The position numbers and the translations under genes were made by a program. From Rhizobium sp. RCAM05350 (lineage in GTDB: Bacteria > Pseudomonadota > Alphaproteobacteria > Rhizobiales > Rhizobiaceae): 64,000 nt of DNA. Shown piece by piece: positions 1 through 10,312 of the stretch (positions are counted from its first letter, which is position 1; each line of letters begins with the position of its first letter). The DNA is taken from contig CP087972.1 of the NCBI GenBank assembly GCA_024426085.1, positions 296,565-360,564 of the forward strand, read 5' to 3'. A model generated the notes under the pieces. The model did no database searches. It saw only the letters and a list, made by a program, of their open reading frames with translations, and had not been told where the DNA came from.

Positions 1-698
1 GCTTCTGACTGTTCACAAGATGGTCGCGCATCATGATGCGGGCAGTATCCGGATCCTGATCCGCTATCGCCTCGATGATCCGGTCGTGTTCTGCAGTAAT
101 GCCCATGAGATAATCGACGTTGCTGGTATCGGGTAGTGTCGGAAACTGGCTGCGCGGGAATCGATCGCACACCAAAACGGGAGATTGATTCGATGTAGTA
201 GCGGTTGTCCGTGGACTGGGCGATGGCGAGATGGAACGCGAAATCGGCATCCACCGTAGGGTTGCCAGCCTTGATGTCGGCGATCATTTGTTGATTGGCC
301 GCACGGATGGCTTCTTCCTGGTGCGGCGAGCGCCGGTAGGCCGAAATCGCCGCGGCCTCGACTTCAACGGCGATCCGAAATTCCAGCAATTCCAGCGTTT
401 CCGGGATGCTTTTGATCTCCCTGGGGGTGAGGCTCGCGTGCTGTCGGCCAGGTTGCTGTTCTGCCACGAAGACACCCTTGCCCTGGAGTGGCATCACCAG
501 CCCGCCCGCCCTGAGTTCGGCAATAGCTTCGCGCACCACCGTTCTGCTCACGCCAAACTCAGTTTCGAGTTGGATCTCTGTTGGCAATTGGGCCCCTTCC
601 GTCAGGTCGCCCGTCAGGATGCGATCGCGCAGGGTATCAATCACAACCTGCGCCAGCCGCTGCCGACGGTGGGTCTCCACTTTGCCATCTTTTTTCAT
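1..698 (-). CDS. GntR-family transcriptional regulator, FCD subfamily (partial at window edge, one frame break)
   Basis: Probable metabolite-responsive repressor. The protein starts at the ATG complementary to 696-698, with GAGGAAGA about 7 bases upstream. Residues 10-75 form the GntR winged helix (FGVSRTVVREAIAELRAGG, residues 48-66). Residues from about 95 form the helical FCD ligand domain, with conserved D151 and H155 in DADFAFHLAIAQ. The frame breaks near 151-160: past SISRFG the FCD helices continue in another frame (MGITAEHDRIIEAIADQD) to the window edge, so a one-base indel is likely. It diverges from the peptide-type ABC operon starting at 827 and is its probable regulator. The 3' end lies outside the window. 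Family assignment is firm; the ligand is unknown. Confidence 0.85.
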   Translation of the reverse strand, partial: MKKDGKVETHRRQRLAQVVIDTLRDRILTGDLTEGAQLPTEIQLETEFGVSRTVVREAIAELRAGGLVMPLQGKGVFVAEQQPGRQHASLTPREIKSIPETLELLEFRIAVEVEAAAISAYRRSPHQEEAIRAANQQMIADIKAGNPTVDADFAFHLAIAQSTDNRYYIESISRFGVRSIPAQPVSDTTRYQQRRLSHGHYCRTRPDHRGDSGSGSGYCPHHDARPSCEQSE

Positions 699-768
699 TC
701 TGTCTTCCTCGGCATTTGGTTTCACTGTGATCGCAACGGGCTTGCAAGCGTCCGCCACTTAACGTAAG

Positions 769-776
769 TCATATGA
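769..776. promoter_or_regulatory. TCATATGA palindrome between gntR and the dpp-like operon
   Basis: A perfect 8-base palindrome lies in the divergent intergenic region, 51 bases before the dppA-like start. FCD-type GntR proteins bind short palindromes in their own divergent promoters, so this is a candidate operator. A GTTAAC palindrome follows about 20 bases downstream. The short length makes chance occurrence possible. Confidence 0.3.
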
Positions 777-826
777 TGAGATACGAATGATGCGTTAACG
801 TTAGAAGTATCAGAAGTGGAGGAATT

Positions 827-2421
827 ATGAAATCGTTTTGGAAGCCCGTCAGGCTGGCGCTGGCCGTCAGCCTGTTCGCAACACAGGTGGCGCACGCTGC
901 CACGCCGAATGATCAGCTGGTTATCGGCACGTCGCTCGTCCAGGTGCTGTCGCTGGATCCGCAGCAGGGTGTCGATGCAAAGACCATCGAGATTCTGACG
1001 AATACTTATGATCGTCTGGTCTACACCGACAATCGAGACGGCAATTCCATTGCCCCGCAGCTTGCGGAAAAGTGGGATGTCGCCGGCGACTCGATCACCT
1101 TTCATCTGCGCGAGGCCAAGTTCGCTTCCGGAAACCCGGTCACGGCGAATGATGTGGTGTTCTCGCTGGTGCGCCTGATGAAGCTTGACCAGGCCTCCGC
1201 CGCCAACTTCAAGACGGCCGGCTTCACCAAGGACAACATCGAAAGCATGGTCTCGGCGATCGACGAGCGGACATTCCGGATCGCAGTTCCGAAATCGGTC
1301 ATTCCCGACGCTCTGCTGTACCGGATGTCGATGGGTGTCGCCAGCGTGGTCGATAGCGTCGAAGTGCAGAAGCACGTCAGCAATGGCGACTATGGAAATG
1401 AATGGTTGCGGACCAACACCGCCGGATCCGGTCCGTTCACGCTGCGGCGCTGGACGCCCAACGATCTGGTGATGCTGGAGGCAAACAAGGAATATTGGGA
1501 CGGCGTGCCCACTCTGCGCCGTGTCATCATGCGCCATGTTCCAGAAAGCCAGGCTGCCCGGCTCATGCTGGAGCGCGGAGACATCGATATCGCCAACGCG
1601 CTCAGCGCCTCCGACATCGGTTACTTCCAAAACAAGGAAGGTTTCGCCATCGATCGGGTTCAGACGGGCGGATTTTACGTGCTGTCCATGAACGCCGGCC
1701 GCGAGGAGCTTTCCAAGCCCCTTGTCCGCAAGGCGATTGCCAACAGCATAGATTATGCCGGCATAGAGAAGACGATCGTCGGTGCGTATGGCCTGGTTCG
1801 CAATGTGCCAGTCCCCGCAGACTGGGCGGGCGCCATCAAGAACCCGGACTGGGGCTTTCATCCTGAAGAGGCAAAAAGATGCTTGCGGAAGCAGGCTATC
1901 CCAATGGGTTCGAGCTGACGCTCAAGGTCGTTTCGCAGGCGCCCCGCGTCGATATGGCGACTGCCATTCAGGCCAATCTGGCCGAGGTCGGCATCCGGGT
2001 GACGATCCAGCAGGGCAATGGCGCGGATATCGTTGCAGCCCATCGGGCGCGGGATTTTGATCTGCTGATCCCGCAAACGTCCGCCTACATGCCGACCGCC
2101 CTCGGCGCGCTGGATAATTTCGCCTACAATCCGGACAATTCGGCGGAAGCGAAAAACGCCGGCAATTTCGTCTGGCGTTCCGCATGGAACATCCCGGAAA
2201 TCAGCAAACTGCGCGATGAGGCCAATGCCGAACGGGACGACGTGCGGCGAGAGGCGTTGATCACGGAAATCCAGGAGAAGTTCATCGGGGCAAGTCCTGC
2301 CGTCCTGCCGATGTTTGAACGTTTCGAACCGATTGCGGTCAATGCCCGCGTCAACGGATATAGCGGCCATCCCATGGGCATGTCGCGGCTGAACAAAGTC
2401 ACGAAATCAGACGCACAGTAA
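827..2421 (+). CDS. ABC transporter substrate-binding protein, family 5 (dipeptide/oligopeptide/nickel type), one frame break
   Basis: Periplasmic binding protein that delivers a peptide-like or opine-like substrate to the importer encoded downstream. The start is ATG 827, preceded by GGAGGAATT. Residues 1-25 are a signal peptide (MKSFWKPVRLALAVSLF, cleavage after AHA). The SBP_bac_5 fold follows: LDPQQGVDAKTIEILTNTYDRL near the N-terminus, TNTAGSGPF mid-protein, and EANKEYWDG as the family's typical block. The frame breaks at 1871-1876 in GAGGCAAAAAGATG, where one A appears missing; the protein resumes as MLAEAGYPNGFELTL. The restored length of about 531 residues is normal. First gene of a five-gene operon. 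The substrate cannot be assigned. Confidence 0.88.
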
Positions 2422-2435
2422 TCGAGTGGCCGATC

Positions 2436-3461
2436 ATGCAAGAGTTTAACCTGAAAGAGCTCGGCAAGCGAGCGATCCAACTGCTCGTCAGTCTGTTCGT
2501 GCTCCTGACAGTCACCTTCGTGATCGGCCGGGTTCTGCCGGCGGATCCCTGTCGGCGCAATCGTCGGCGAACTCGCCGACCCCGCCAGCGTTCGAGGCCA
2601 TGCGTCAAAGACTTGGCCTCGACCTGCCGCTCTACCACCAATTTTTTCTCTATGTAAAAGCGCTGCTGCACGGAGACTTGGGGACGGCGATTCTGACCGG
2701 AAACCCCGTGACGCAGGATTTGTCCACGGCCTTTCCTGCGACCCTTGAACTCGCCACGCTCGCGGTCATCATCTCGACCGTTGTCGGTGTGCCGTTGGGT
2801 ATGGCGGCGGCGATTTTTCGAGATACGCTGATCGACAAAATCGCCCGCGTCGTCTCGCTTGTCGGCCATTCCATCCCGGTTTTCTGGTTCGGCATTGTCG
2901 GGCTGGTAATCTTCTATGCCGGCCTCTCCTGGGTCGGCGGGCCGGGGCGGGTCGAGACCTATCTCGAAGGCCTTGTCGAACCGAAAACCGGACTTCTGCT
3001 GATAGACAGCCTACTGGCCGGAGACATGGAAGTGTTCTGGAGCGCGGTCCACCACATCATCCTGCCGGCCTGCATCCTGGCCTATTCGGCGATGGCATAC
3101 ATCACCCGCATGACCCGCAGCTTCACGCTGGAGCAGCTGAACCAGGACTATGTCATCGCCGCGTGCGAAGGGTGCGTCGAGCCGACAGATCGTCATCGGA
3201 CATATTCTCCCCAATATCTCCGTCCAGCTGATCACTGTCCTTGCCATTTCCTATGGCAGCCTGCTTGAAGGTGCCGTGGTGACGGAGATCGTGTTTTCCT
3301 GGCCCGGCATCGGGCAATACATGACCAATGCTCTGATGATCGGCGACATGAATGCTGTGGTTGCCGGCACGCTGGTCATCGGGCTGATCTTCATGGTGCT
3401 CAACTTTCTGGCCGACCTGGCCTACGTGCTTCTTGACCCCCGTACCCGCGAGGCCAGCTGA
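2436..3461 (+). CDS. ABC transporter permease, DppB/OppB family, two frame breaks
   Basis: Inner-membrane permease, one half of the peptide-type channel. ATG 2436 lies 14 bases after the binding-protein stop. The first membrane segment is QLLVSLFVLLTVTFVIGRVL. The extracytoplasmic LGLDLPLYHQF block and the domain PATLELATLAVIISTVVGVPL are typical of BPD_transp_1 DppB proteins. The frame breaks near 2550 (one extra base before GTCGGCGC) and near 3168 (two bases missing before GTGCGAAGGG). Beyond the second break the frame gives AKGASSRQIVIGHILPN, the EAA-like loop that contacts the ATPase. The stop TGA overlaps the next start (TGATG). Restored length is about 341 residues. Confidence 0.86.
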
Positions 3462-4363
3462 TGACCGAGGCGAAGATGATTGTCCAACCCGATGCGCCGC
3501 ATCAAGGGGCCGGCCGTTTTTACCGGCCGCTTCAAAAAGCGTCGACAAGCTGACCCGCGAACCGCTCGGCATGCTGGGGTTTGCCGTACTTGCGCTCCTC
3601 ATCCTCGTGGCGATATTCGCACCTTGGATCGCCCCCTATAGCCCCATCACTCAGAACCTGCCGCAGGCACTTCAGCCACCAAGCTGGGCGCATCTGGCGG
3701 GCACAGATGAATTCGGCCGTGATATCCTGTCCCGCCTCATCTACGGTGCGCGGATCACCATTCAGACCGTCTTGTCGGTTACGATCATCGTCGGACCGGT
3801 TGGCCTCATTATCGGCGTGGTCGCCGGCTTTGCCGGCGGCAGGACCGATGCCGTCCTGATGAGAGCGACTGACATTGTCCTGTCCTTTCCTTCGCTCATT
3901 CTCGCGCTGGCGTTTGCGGCTGCCCTTGGTGCAGGCTTGGGAACGGCGATCATCGCCATCTCGCTGACAGGCTGGCCGCCGATCGCCCTGGCTGGCGCGC
4001 GCCGAAGCGCTGATCGTGCGCAACACCGATTATGTCGCGGCGGCTCGCCTCTATGGTGCGTCTCCGTTGCGTCTGCTGTTCCTGTATATCGCCCCGATGT
4101 GCATTCCTTCGGTCGTCGTCCGGCTGACCATGAACATGGCCGGGATCATTCTCACCGCCGCCGCACTCGGTTTCCTCGGCCTCGGCGCACAGCCTCCGTC
4201 GCCGGAATGGGGCGCGATGATCTCCAGCGGTCGGAAGTTCATGATCGATAACTGGTGGGTCGCGGTGATGCCGGGGATTGCGATCCTCCTGACCAGCCTT
4301 GCTTTCAACCTGGTGGGCGACGCCCTCCGCGACCTTCTGGATCCGCGCCATGCCCGCTCCTGA
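3461..4363 (+). CDS. ABC transporter permease, DppC/OppC family, two frame breaks
   Basis: Second inner-membrane permease of the peptide-type importer. The start ATG 3461 overlaps the previous stop. It carries the DppC N-terminal block LTREPLGMLGFAVLALLIL, then HLAGTDEFGRDILSRLIYGAR, the hallmark of this family. The C-terminal part ends GDALRDLLDPRHARS. The frame breaks near 3541 (CAAAAAGCG, one base missing before GTCGAC) and near 3985-3990 (ATCGCCCTGG, one extra base). After the second break, ARAEALIVRNTDYVAAARLYGAS is the cytoplasmic EAA loop. Restored length is about 301 residues, normal for DppC. It overlaps the downstream ATPase start by 14 bases. Confidence 0.86.
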
Positions 4364-5198
4364 TAGCCCCACGATCCTGACCGTCAGGAACCTGAACGTG
4401 AACTTTGCGCGCAGCACGCTCAAAGCCGTCGATGGCGTGAGCTTTACACTGGGCGCAGAGCGGCTCGGCATCGTCGGGGAGTCCGGTTCGGGGAAATCCA
4501 CTCTCGGCCGCGCCATCATGAAACTGCTGCCCAATTCGGCAAAAATCGAGGCCGAGGCCCTGGAGTTCGCCGGTACGTCGCTCGTCAAGGCTTCCGAAAA
4601 GCAGATGCGGACACTGCGTGGCAACGAGATGGCGCTGATCATGCAGGATCCCCGCTATTCGCTGAACCCGGTGCTGTCGATCGGCAAACAGGTTGCCGAG
4701 GCCGCCAAGCTTCACTTGGGCCTTGGCAAAGCCGCTGCCTACAAGGCCGCGGCCGGAATGCTCGAGCGCGTGCGCATCGCCGATGTCGAGCGGACCATGC
4801 GCCTTTATCCCCATCAGATCTCCGGCGGGATGGGACAGCGCGTCATGATCGCCATGATGCTGCTTGCCAAGCCGCGTCTTGTCATCGCCGATGAGCCAAC
4901 CTCGGCGCTTGACGTCAGCGTGCGCGGGGATGTCCTCAAGCTGCTCGATGAACTGGTTACCGAGAACAATTCCGGCCTGATCCTGATCAGCCACGACATC
5001 CGGATGGTGGCCGCATTCTGCCAGCGCATCCTCGTTATGTACAAGGGCCGGGTGGTTGAGAACCTCGTCAAGCTGGAAGATGCGCAACATCCCTACACAA
5101 GGGGTCTTGTCGCTGCCATGCCCAACCCACGCCGTCCTGTGAGACGGCTTCAGGTGCTCGACCGGGCGTCAATCGACGCTGCGGAGGCAAGATCATGA
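4350..5198 (+). CDS. ABC transporter ATP-binding protein, DppD/OppD family
   Basis: Cytoplasmic ATPase powering the peptide-type importer. The start ATG 4350 overlaps the permease end. It has Walker A GESGSGKST (about residues 40-48), signature SGGMGQR, Walker [13 protein letters not shown] and an H-loop in ILISHDIRMV. The oligopeptide-ATPase tail QHPYTRGLVAAMPNP is present. At 282 residues it is somewhat shorter than typical DppD (about 320), ending soon after the HPYTRGL block. It is uninterrupted as read. Its stop overlaps the next start by four bases (ATGA), which implies translational coupling. Confidence 0.9.
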   Translation: MPAPDSPTILTVRNLNVNFARSTLKAVDGVSFTLGAERLGIVGESGSGKSTLGRAIMKLLPNSAKIEAEALEFAGTSLVKASEKQMRTLRGNEMALIMQDPRYSLNPVLSIGKQVAEAAKLHLGLGKAAAYKAAAGMLERVRIADVERTMRLYPHQISGGMGQRVMIAMMLLAKPRLVIADEPTSALDVSVRGDVLKLLDELVTENNSGLILISHDIRMVAAFCQRILVMYKGRVVENLVKLEDAQHPYTRGLVAAMPNPRRPVRRLQVLDRASIDAAEARS

Positions 5199-5931
5199 TC
5201 GAAGTTGAAAACTTGGAAGTAGCGTTCGGCAAGGGGGGCAATCTCAAGCAGGTGGTGAGGGCGGTGTCTTTCTCTGTCGCCAGAGGCGAAAGCCTTGGGA
5301 TCGTCGGTGAATCCGGTTGTGGAAAATCCACCGTGCTACGCTCGCTGGCCGGTCTCGACCGCCATTGGACGGGACGTATCAGCCTGAACGGCCAGTCGGT
5401 CGACAAGAACCGCACCATCGAACAGCTGCTGCTGGCGCAGATGGTGTTTCAGGATCCCTACGGTTCGATCCATCCGCGCCATCGCATCGAGCGTGTGCTG
5501 GCAGAGCCGGTGCGGGCGATGAAAAAGGGGGCGGCTGGGACCGCGTGCCTCACGCCCTCGAGCGGGTGGGTCTACCGGTCAGCTTCGCCGAGCGCTTTCC
5601 GCACGAATTGTCCGGTGGCCAGCGCCAGCGTGTCGCCATTGCGCGTGCCCTTATGCTGGAGCCGAAAATCCTCTTGCTCGACGAGCCTACGTCCGCGCTC
5701 GACGTTTCCGTGCAGGCCGAAGTGCTCAATCTTCTCAGCGATTTGCGCGAGCAACAGGAACTGACCTATGTGTTGGTCAGCCACGATCTTTCGGTTATCG
5801 CCCATATGTGCGACCGTGCACTGGTGATGAAGGATGGCGTCTTTGTCGACGAACTCGACAAGGCGGATTTGGAAGCGGGGCGCACGCATTCGGATTATTC
5901 GTCGGTTTTGTTCCAGTCGAGCTTTCTGTGA
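5195..5931 (+). CDS. ABC transporter ATP-binding protein, DppF/OppF family, one frame break
   Basis: Second ATPase of the importer. ATG 5195 overlaps the dppD-like stop. It has Walker A GESGCGKST (around residue 40), Q-loop QMVFQDPYGSIHPRHRI, signature [15 protein letters not shown], Walker [13 protein letters not shown] and an H-loop in LVSHDLSVIAHM. The frame breaks at 5521-5540 in GAAAAAGGGGGCGGCTGGG, a double homopolymer; the frame resumes WDRVPHALERVGLP. Restored length is about 245 residues, shorter than canonical DppF. It is the last gene of the transporter operon. No substrate-processing enzyme follows, because an IS6 element starts 75 bases downstream. Confidence 0.86.
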
Positions 5932-6005
5932 CTGACTGAACGCCGTGTTTGGAACAGCGGTAACTAGCCCGGTCCACGCCCGGCCTGGCAGTCAAGACCC
6001 AGCAC

Positions 6006-6823
6006 GGCATCGTAAACTTAACGCTGCGAAGGCAAGATTTGGGATTATGTCTTTGGTTCAGGCGGCGTGAAGGCGTGCGATCTGGCGCCATCTTTCCATG
6101 GCTATTGCTCGCAGCTCGCGATGGTGGGTGGATGGAATGTCGTGGCGGGGAATGTGAAAGAGGTTGGCAATCGGGTCGTGGATGGAAACAAAGCGTTGAA
6201 GGTACCTCGCTGACTTGAACCGTTTCAGGATCCTCTCACGCCTTCGGATAGGCTGATGGGAGTTTTCCGCCCGATTGTTAAGCCCCTTGTGCGAGCGATG
6301 TTCGACGCCGGGCATGATCTCCCGCTTCGCCGCACCGTAGGATCGAAGCTTGTCGGTGATTATCACACGTGGCGAACGGCCTTGTCCCTTCAGGAGCTTT
6401 CGCATCAAACGCTTTGCAGCCCTGGTATTGCGGCGGCTCTGGACCAGGACGTCAAGGACGAAACCATCCTGATCGACGGCGCGCCAGAGCCAGTGTTTCT
6501 TGCCGGCGATCGAGATGACAACCTCATCAAGGTGCCATTTGTCACCGAGCCTGCCGGCTGACCGCTTGCGGATATCATTGGCGAAATGCCTGCCGAATTT
6601 CTCTGCCCACAGCCTCACGGTCTGGTAAGAGACGATGACCCCACGGGCTGCCAGCATATCCTCGACCATGCGCAGACTGAGCGGAAACCGAAAATAGAGC
6701 CAAACCGCATGGGCGATCACGGCCGCTGGAAATCGGTTGCGGCGATAAAGAGGATCACGGGCAGGTTTGGTCATGCCGCTAAATCCCACATCTTTCTGGA
6801 AAACCAGTTAAGTTTACGATGCC
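6006..6823 (-). mobile_element. IS6-family insertion sequence with 17-base terminal inverted repeats
   Basis: A complete element of 818 bases. The left end, GGCATCGTAAACTTAAC (6006-6022), and the right end, GTTAAGTTTACGATGCC (6807-6823), are perfect inverted repeats. It encodes one DDE transposase on the minus strand, and the size is typical of the family. The 8 flanking bases differ (CCCAGCAC on the left, CTCCTGCG on the right), so no target duplication survives. This can arise by recombination between copies or an adjacent deletion, and may explain why the dpp-like operon ends without catabolic genes. Confidence 0.92.
6058..6774 (-). CDS. IS6-family DDE transposase
   Basis: Catalyses replicative transposition of the surrounding element. 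The likely start is the ATG at 6774 (MTKPARDPLYRRNRFP); an in-frame ATG 15 bases upstream is also possible. The catalytic triad is visible: D in KWHLDEVVI, D in RVIITDKLRSYGA, and E in NNRAENSHQPIRRRER, followed by the family's K/R-rich block. The N-terminal block SLRMVEDMLAARGVIVSYQTVRLW is typical. Length is 238 residues, normal for IS6, and the frame is intact, so the element may still be active. Confidence 0.93.
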   Translation of the reverse strand: MTKPARDPLYRRNRFPAAVIAHAVWLYFRFPLSLRMVEDMLAARGVIVSYQTVRLWAEKFGRHFANDIRKRSAGRLGDKWHLDEVVISIAGKKHWLWRAVDQDGFVLDVLVQSRRNTRAAKRLMRKLLKGQGRSPRVIITDKLRSYGAAKREIMPGVEHRSHKGLNNRAENSHQPIRRRERILKRFKSARYLQRFVSIHDPIANLFHIPRHDIPSTHHRELRAIAMERWRQIARLHAA

Positions 6824-7144
6824 CTCCTGCGAGCTAGCTGAGGGCACGCCCAAAAGGGCATCTGATCTTCAAACGGTTGAAGCCCTCACAAACATGTTCT
6901 GCTATGACTGTTGCAACTGGAAGTACATGGCTTTCCGCCTGCAGGTGAAAGATTGCCAAGCCAATAGGTTGCTTAGCTGCTTAGCGCCAAAATGTAAGCA
7001 TCAGGTTTTTGGCGCCCCGCCAACTCTTAACCCCGTATTAGACAGACCATGTTAACGTCGCTCCTGCAGCGCCTTGCAGGCATGATGCCTTTCTGCAGTT
7101 CCCAATCCGGGAGCATGCTGTTCCATGGGCAAGGATTCCAGTAA
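6824..7144. other. Intergenic stretch between the IS6 element and the GGDEF-EAL gene
   Basis: About 320 bases with no supported gene. The only local structure I see is a short dyad, TTGGCG/CGCCAA around 7010-7023, lacking a downstream T-run, so I do not call a terminator. It presumably holds the promoter of the downstream gene; I cannot identify a convincing -35/-10 pair. Confidence 0.5.
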
Positions 7145-9335
7145 GTGCAGAAGTTCGTCATTTCTGAGGGCCGCCGCAGGCAGCTATCCGTCGTTGCTGT
7201 GGCAACGGTTTTCATCGTCGTCGCCGCGGTATTGGCAGGGCTGGTCGCCCGGTCAATCAATACGCTCACGACCACCGCCGACGCGATTGACGACGGACGT
7301 GCAAGACATGCCGCTGCCGGAGCGTTGCAGTCTCTTCGCAAGCACCTCGGCGCAACGGTCCGCGACAACGCCTATTGGGACGACGCGTTCTGAACAGGTC
7401 AACTCCGACGCCCGCGTGGACTGGACCGTCGAGAACTGGGGTTCCACGAGCGCCGACTACCCGCTTTACGACGCTGCTATCGTCGTCGACAGCCGGAACG
7501 TACCCGTTATCGCTTATCGCAACGGCACGCCGATGGACGTCGCGCCCGCACAATTCTTCAACAATTTCGATGCTCTCCTGAAAGCGGCAAGACGCGCTGG
7601 TCCGTCCGATCCGGTACCGGTGCACTTCGTCCACTCTTTAGCCGGGACTGCCCTGATCGGAGCGGCCGCTATCCAGCCGTTTGACCTCGATCCCTCGATG
7701 AAGCCCGAAGACTTTTACGTGCTCGTGTTTGCCAAACATATTACACCGCAGGTCGTCGCCGAGATCTCCGAAAGTTTCAACATCGCCGGCCTCAGCCTCG
7801 ACGCCTATCCAATTCCAGGAAGATTGGAGGCGATGCTCACGGACGTGGTGGGTAATAAGGTGGCCGTGTTCACTTGGCCTCCGGAAGCTCCGGGAACGAA
7901 GAGCTATGCAATGGTTGAAGGCGATCTGCGGACAGCAGGCACCGTTCTCGTGCTTTTCCTGTGCGGGATCGGTGCCGCCGGAGCTGTTACCGTCCGCATC
8001 CTGAAAGCGAGCGAAAGCCGCTCACGCTACAGGTCGTTGCATGATGCGCTCACCGGCCTGTTGAACCGGGCCGGCCTGATCGAGAGCATTGCCGGGGCAT
8101 CGGCGGATGCTAACCTGGATGAGGCGGCCGTCAAGCTTCACTTCATCGATCTCGATGGTTTCAAGAGCGTCAATGATGCGTGGGGACACAATGTCGGCGA
8201 CGAACTCATCGTCGCGGTCGCGCACCGTTTGACCGACGCCCTCCCGGAGAATGCGATCATTTCCCGATTGGGCGGTGACGAGTTCGCTGTTGTCACCCTG
8301 GAAAATCCGCTCCTCCTCTCCTCGTCCGATGTAGGCCATCAAATTCAAGTCGCCCTGACAAGGGTGTTTGAGATTGGTGCACGCACGATCGAAATCGGCG
8401 CCAGCGTCGGTGTGGCTATCTCGCCAGACGGCAAGATTGAGACGGGCGAGCTTATCCGCCGCGCCGATATCGCGCTCTATCGCGCCAAGGACCTTGGCCG
8501 CGGCGTGACCGTGGAGTTCGAGGATAGTTTTGACGACGACACCAACAGACAGGCGGACCTCGAGGCGCAATTGCGGACAACGTTGACGAATGGCGGCATC
8601 GATGTTTCGTTCCAGCCGCTTATCGATGCGAGATCGGGTGCGATTTGTGGCGTGGAAGCGCTGGCCCGCTGGGTCACGGATAATGGAGATAGGATCGGTC
8701 CCGATGTCTTCATCCCGTTGGCAGAGCGATCGGGCCTCATCGACCTGCTTGGCCTGCAAGTTCTGAAGAAGTCTCTCCTATCGGCGGCCTCCTGGCCCGA
8801 CATCGGCCTGGCGGTCAACGTTTCGCCGCTTCAGCTCAAAAACCCCAGGTTCGTAAAACAGGTCACGGACGCCTTGCAATCGGCGGGGTTCGACCCCGGC
8901 CGCTTGAGCATCGAACTGACGGAAGGGGTGTTGATCTCCAACCCGGATCAGGCACGCCGTGCCATCGATGGCCTGAAAGCTGCGGGCATCAAAATTGCCC
9001 TCGACGATTTTGGATCGGGGTATGCAAGTATCGGAACGCTTCGCCAGTTCGGTTTCGACCGCATGAAGGTGGACCGCTCGTTGATTGTAGCCCTTGACCA
9101 CGACCAGAACGGCGGTGCGGTGCTGCACGCGACGATTGCTCTTGCCAACGCGCTCAACATTCCTGTCACCGCCGAGGGGATCGAAACCGAAGCGCAGGCC
9201 ACGGCTCTCAGGCTATCCGGTTGCGACGCTCTGCAGGGGTATCTGTTCAGTAGACCGATCAGCGCCGAGCAGGTGACGGAGTTATACTTCGTCAGCAGCC
9301 GCCGTGACCACGGTGAAGAGCAGTCCGCCGCGTAG
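7145..9335 (+). CDS. Membrane CHASE4-GGDEF-EAL cyclic-di-GMP synthase/phosphodiesterase, one frame break
   Basis: Controls cyclic-di-GMP level in response to an extracytoplasmic signal. The likely start is GTG 7145. Membrane segment 1 is LSVVAVATVFIVVAAVLAGLVA (residues 15-36). The periplasmic CHASE4-like sensor has the hallmark DNAYWDDAF...DARVDWTVENWG. Segment 2 is VLVLFLCGIGAAGAVTV. The GGDEF domain carries an intact RLGGDEFAVV but no RxxD inhibitory site just upstream. The EAL domain keeps VEALARW, NVSPLQL, IELTEG, ALDDFGSGYASI, KVDRS, AEGIETEAQ and LQGYLFSRP, so both activities look possible. The frame breaks near 7393 (one extra T in GCGTTCTGAACAG). Restored length is about 730 residues. 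BcsA (41425-43610) on the same replicon is a possible effector. Confidence 0.9.
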
Positions 9336-9378
9336 GCGGACAAATGGCCTGCCCCCATCGGGTGATCCTGGTTTAATG

Positions 9379-10312
9379 TTAGTGCATTCTGGGTCTGGCC
9401 GCTACCGCCGGGGTTGATGCCGGTCCGTTCTGACGCGGCCACACGGTGGCTTCGGGTGCTGGTGGCTTGTAGTTCAGTGATGAGTGCGGACGTACGGTGT
9501 TGTAGTGCTGCCGCCAACTCTCGATGATGATCTTTGCCTCCTTGAGCGTGTAGAAAATTTCTCCGTTGAGCAGTTCGTCCCTGAGCTTCGAGTTGAAGCT
9601 TTCGCAATAACTGTTCTCCCACGGGCTGCCCGGCATGATGTAGGCCGTCTTGGCACCGACCAGCGCAATCCATTCCCTCAAAGCCTTGGCAATGAATTCG
9701 GGACCGTTGTCAGAACGAATATGTGCCGGGACGCCGCGCAGGATGAAGAGGTCGGAGAGCACATCGATGACGTCGACAGCCTTCAGCTTTCTCTCGACCC
9801 TGATAGCGATGCATTCCCGTGTGAACTCGTCGATCACATCAGCGCAAACGCAAAGCGTTTGTCGCGAACATGCGTAGCTTTCTGCCGTTGTGGGTCCGGT
9901 CTTCGACAAAATCGTAGGACCAGACATGATTGGGGTACTCCGGCCAAAGCCGGATACATGAGCTTTCGTTCAGCCAGAGCCGACCGCGCTTGGGTTGCTT
10001 GTAGGGTACCTTCAGCCCCTCCCGTCGCCATATCCGCTCGACCCGTTTGACGTTCACGATCCAGCCCGCCTGGTGCAGCATCGCCGTGATGCGACGATAG
10101 CCATAGCGGCCATACTGGAGAGCGAGTGCCGTGATGTCGGCGGTCAATGCCGCCTCGTCAGCCGGTGTCTTTGCGATTTTGCGCTGCGTAGAACGATGCT
10201 GGCCGAGAACCCGGCATGCCCGTCGTTCGGACACGCCCAGCTCCTCGTGACATGGTCCACACAGGCACGGCGGCGGGCGGGGCTTAGAAGTTTCCCCTGG
10301 CAGCCTCCGCAA
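9379..10312 (-). pseudogene. IS3-family transposase OrfB (rve integrase core), disrupted near 9845
   Basis: Catalytic subunit of the IS3 transposase, overlapping the orfA end by 29 bases in another frame; such elements fuse OrfAB by programmed frameshifting. It has an HTH_21 region (YGRYGYRRITAMLHQAGW), first D in HVWSYDFVEDR, second D in HIRSDNGPEFIAKAL and E in GSPWENSYCESFNSKL. Between KLRM and VIDEFTREC there are about 31 bases where the family normally has a few residues, including a stop. About 25 bases therefore look inserted in addition to a frame change, so this is not a simple one-base error. Probably inactive. Confidence 0.85.

Noticed and set aside
722..1861. Long minus-strand open frame opposite the dppA-like gene
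   Set aside because: It is the antisense of a well-supported binding protein, has no recognisable domain, and is explained by high GC content. Similar long antisense frames occur opposite most genes in the window.
9324..9342. GTCCGCC/GGCGGAC stem at the end of the GGDEF-EAL gene
   Set aside because: The stem is good but no T-run follows, so it is not supported as an intrinsic terminator.
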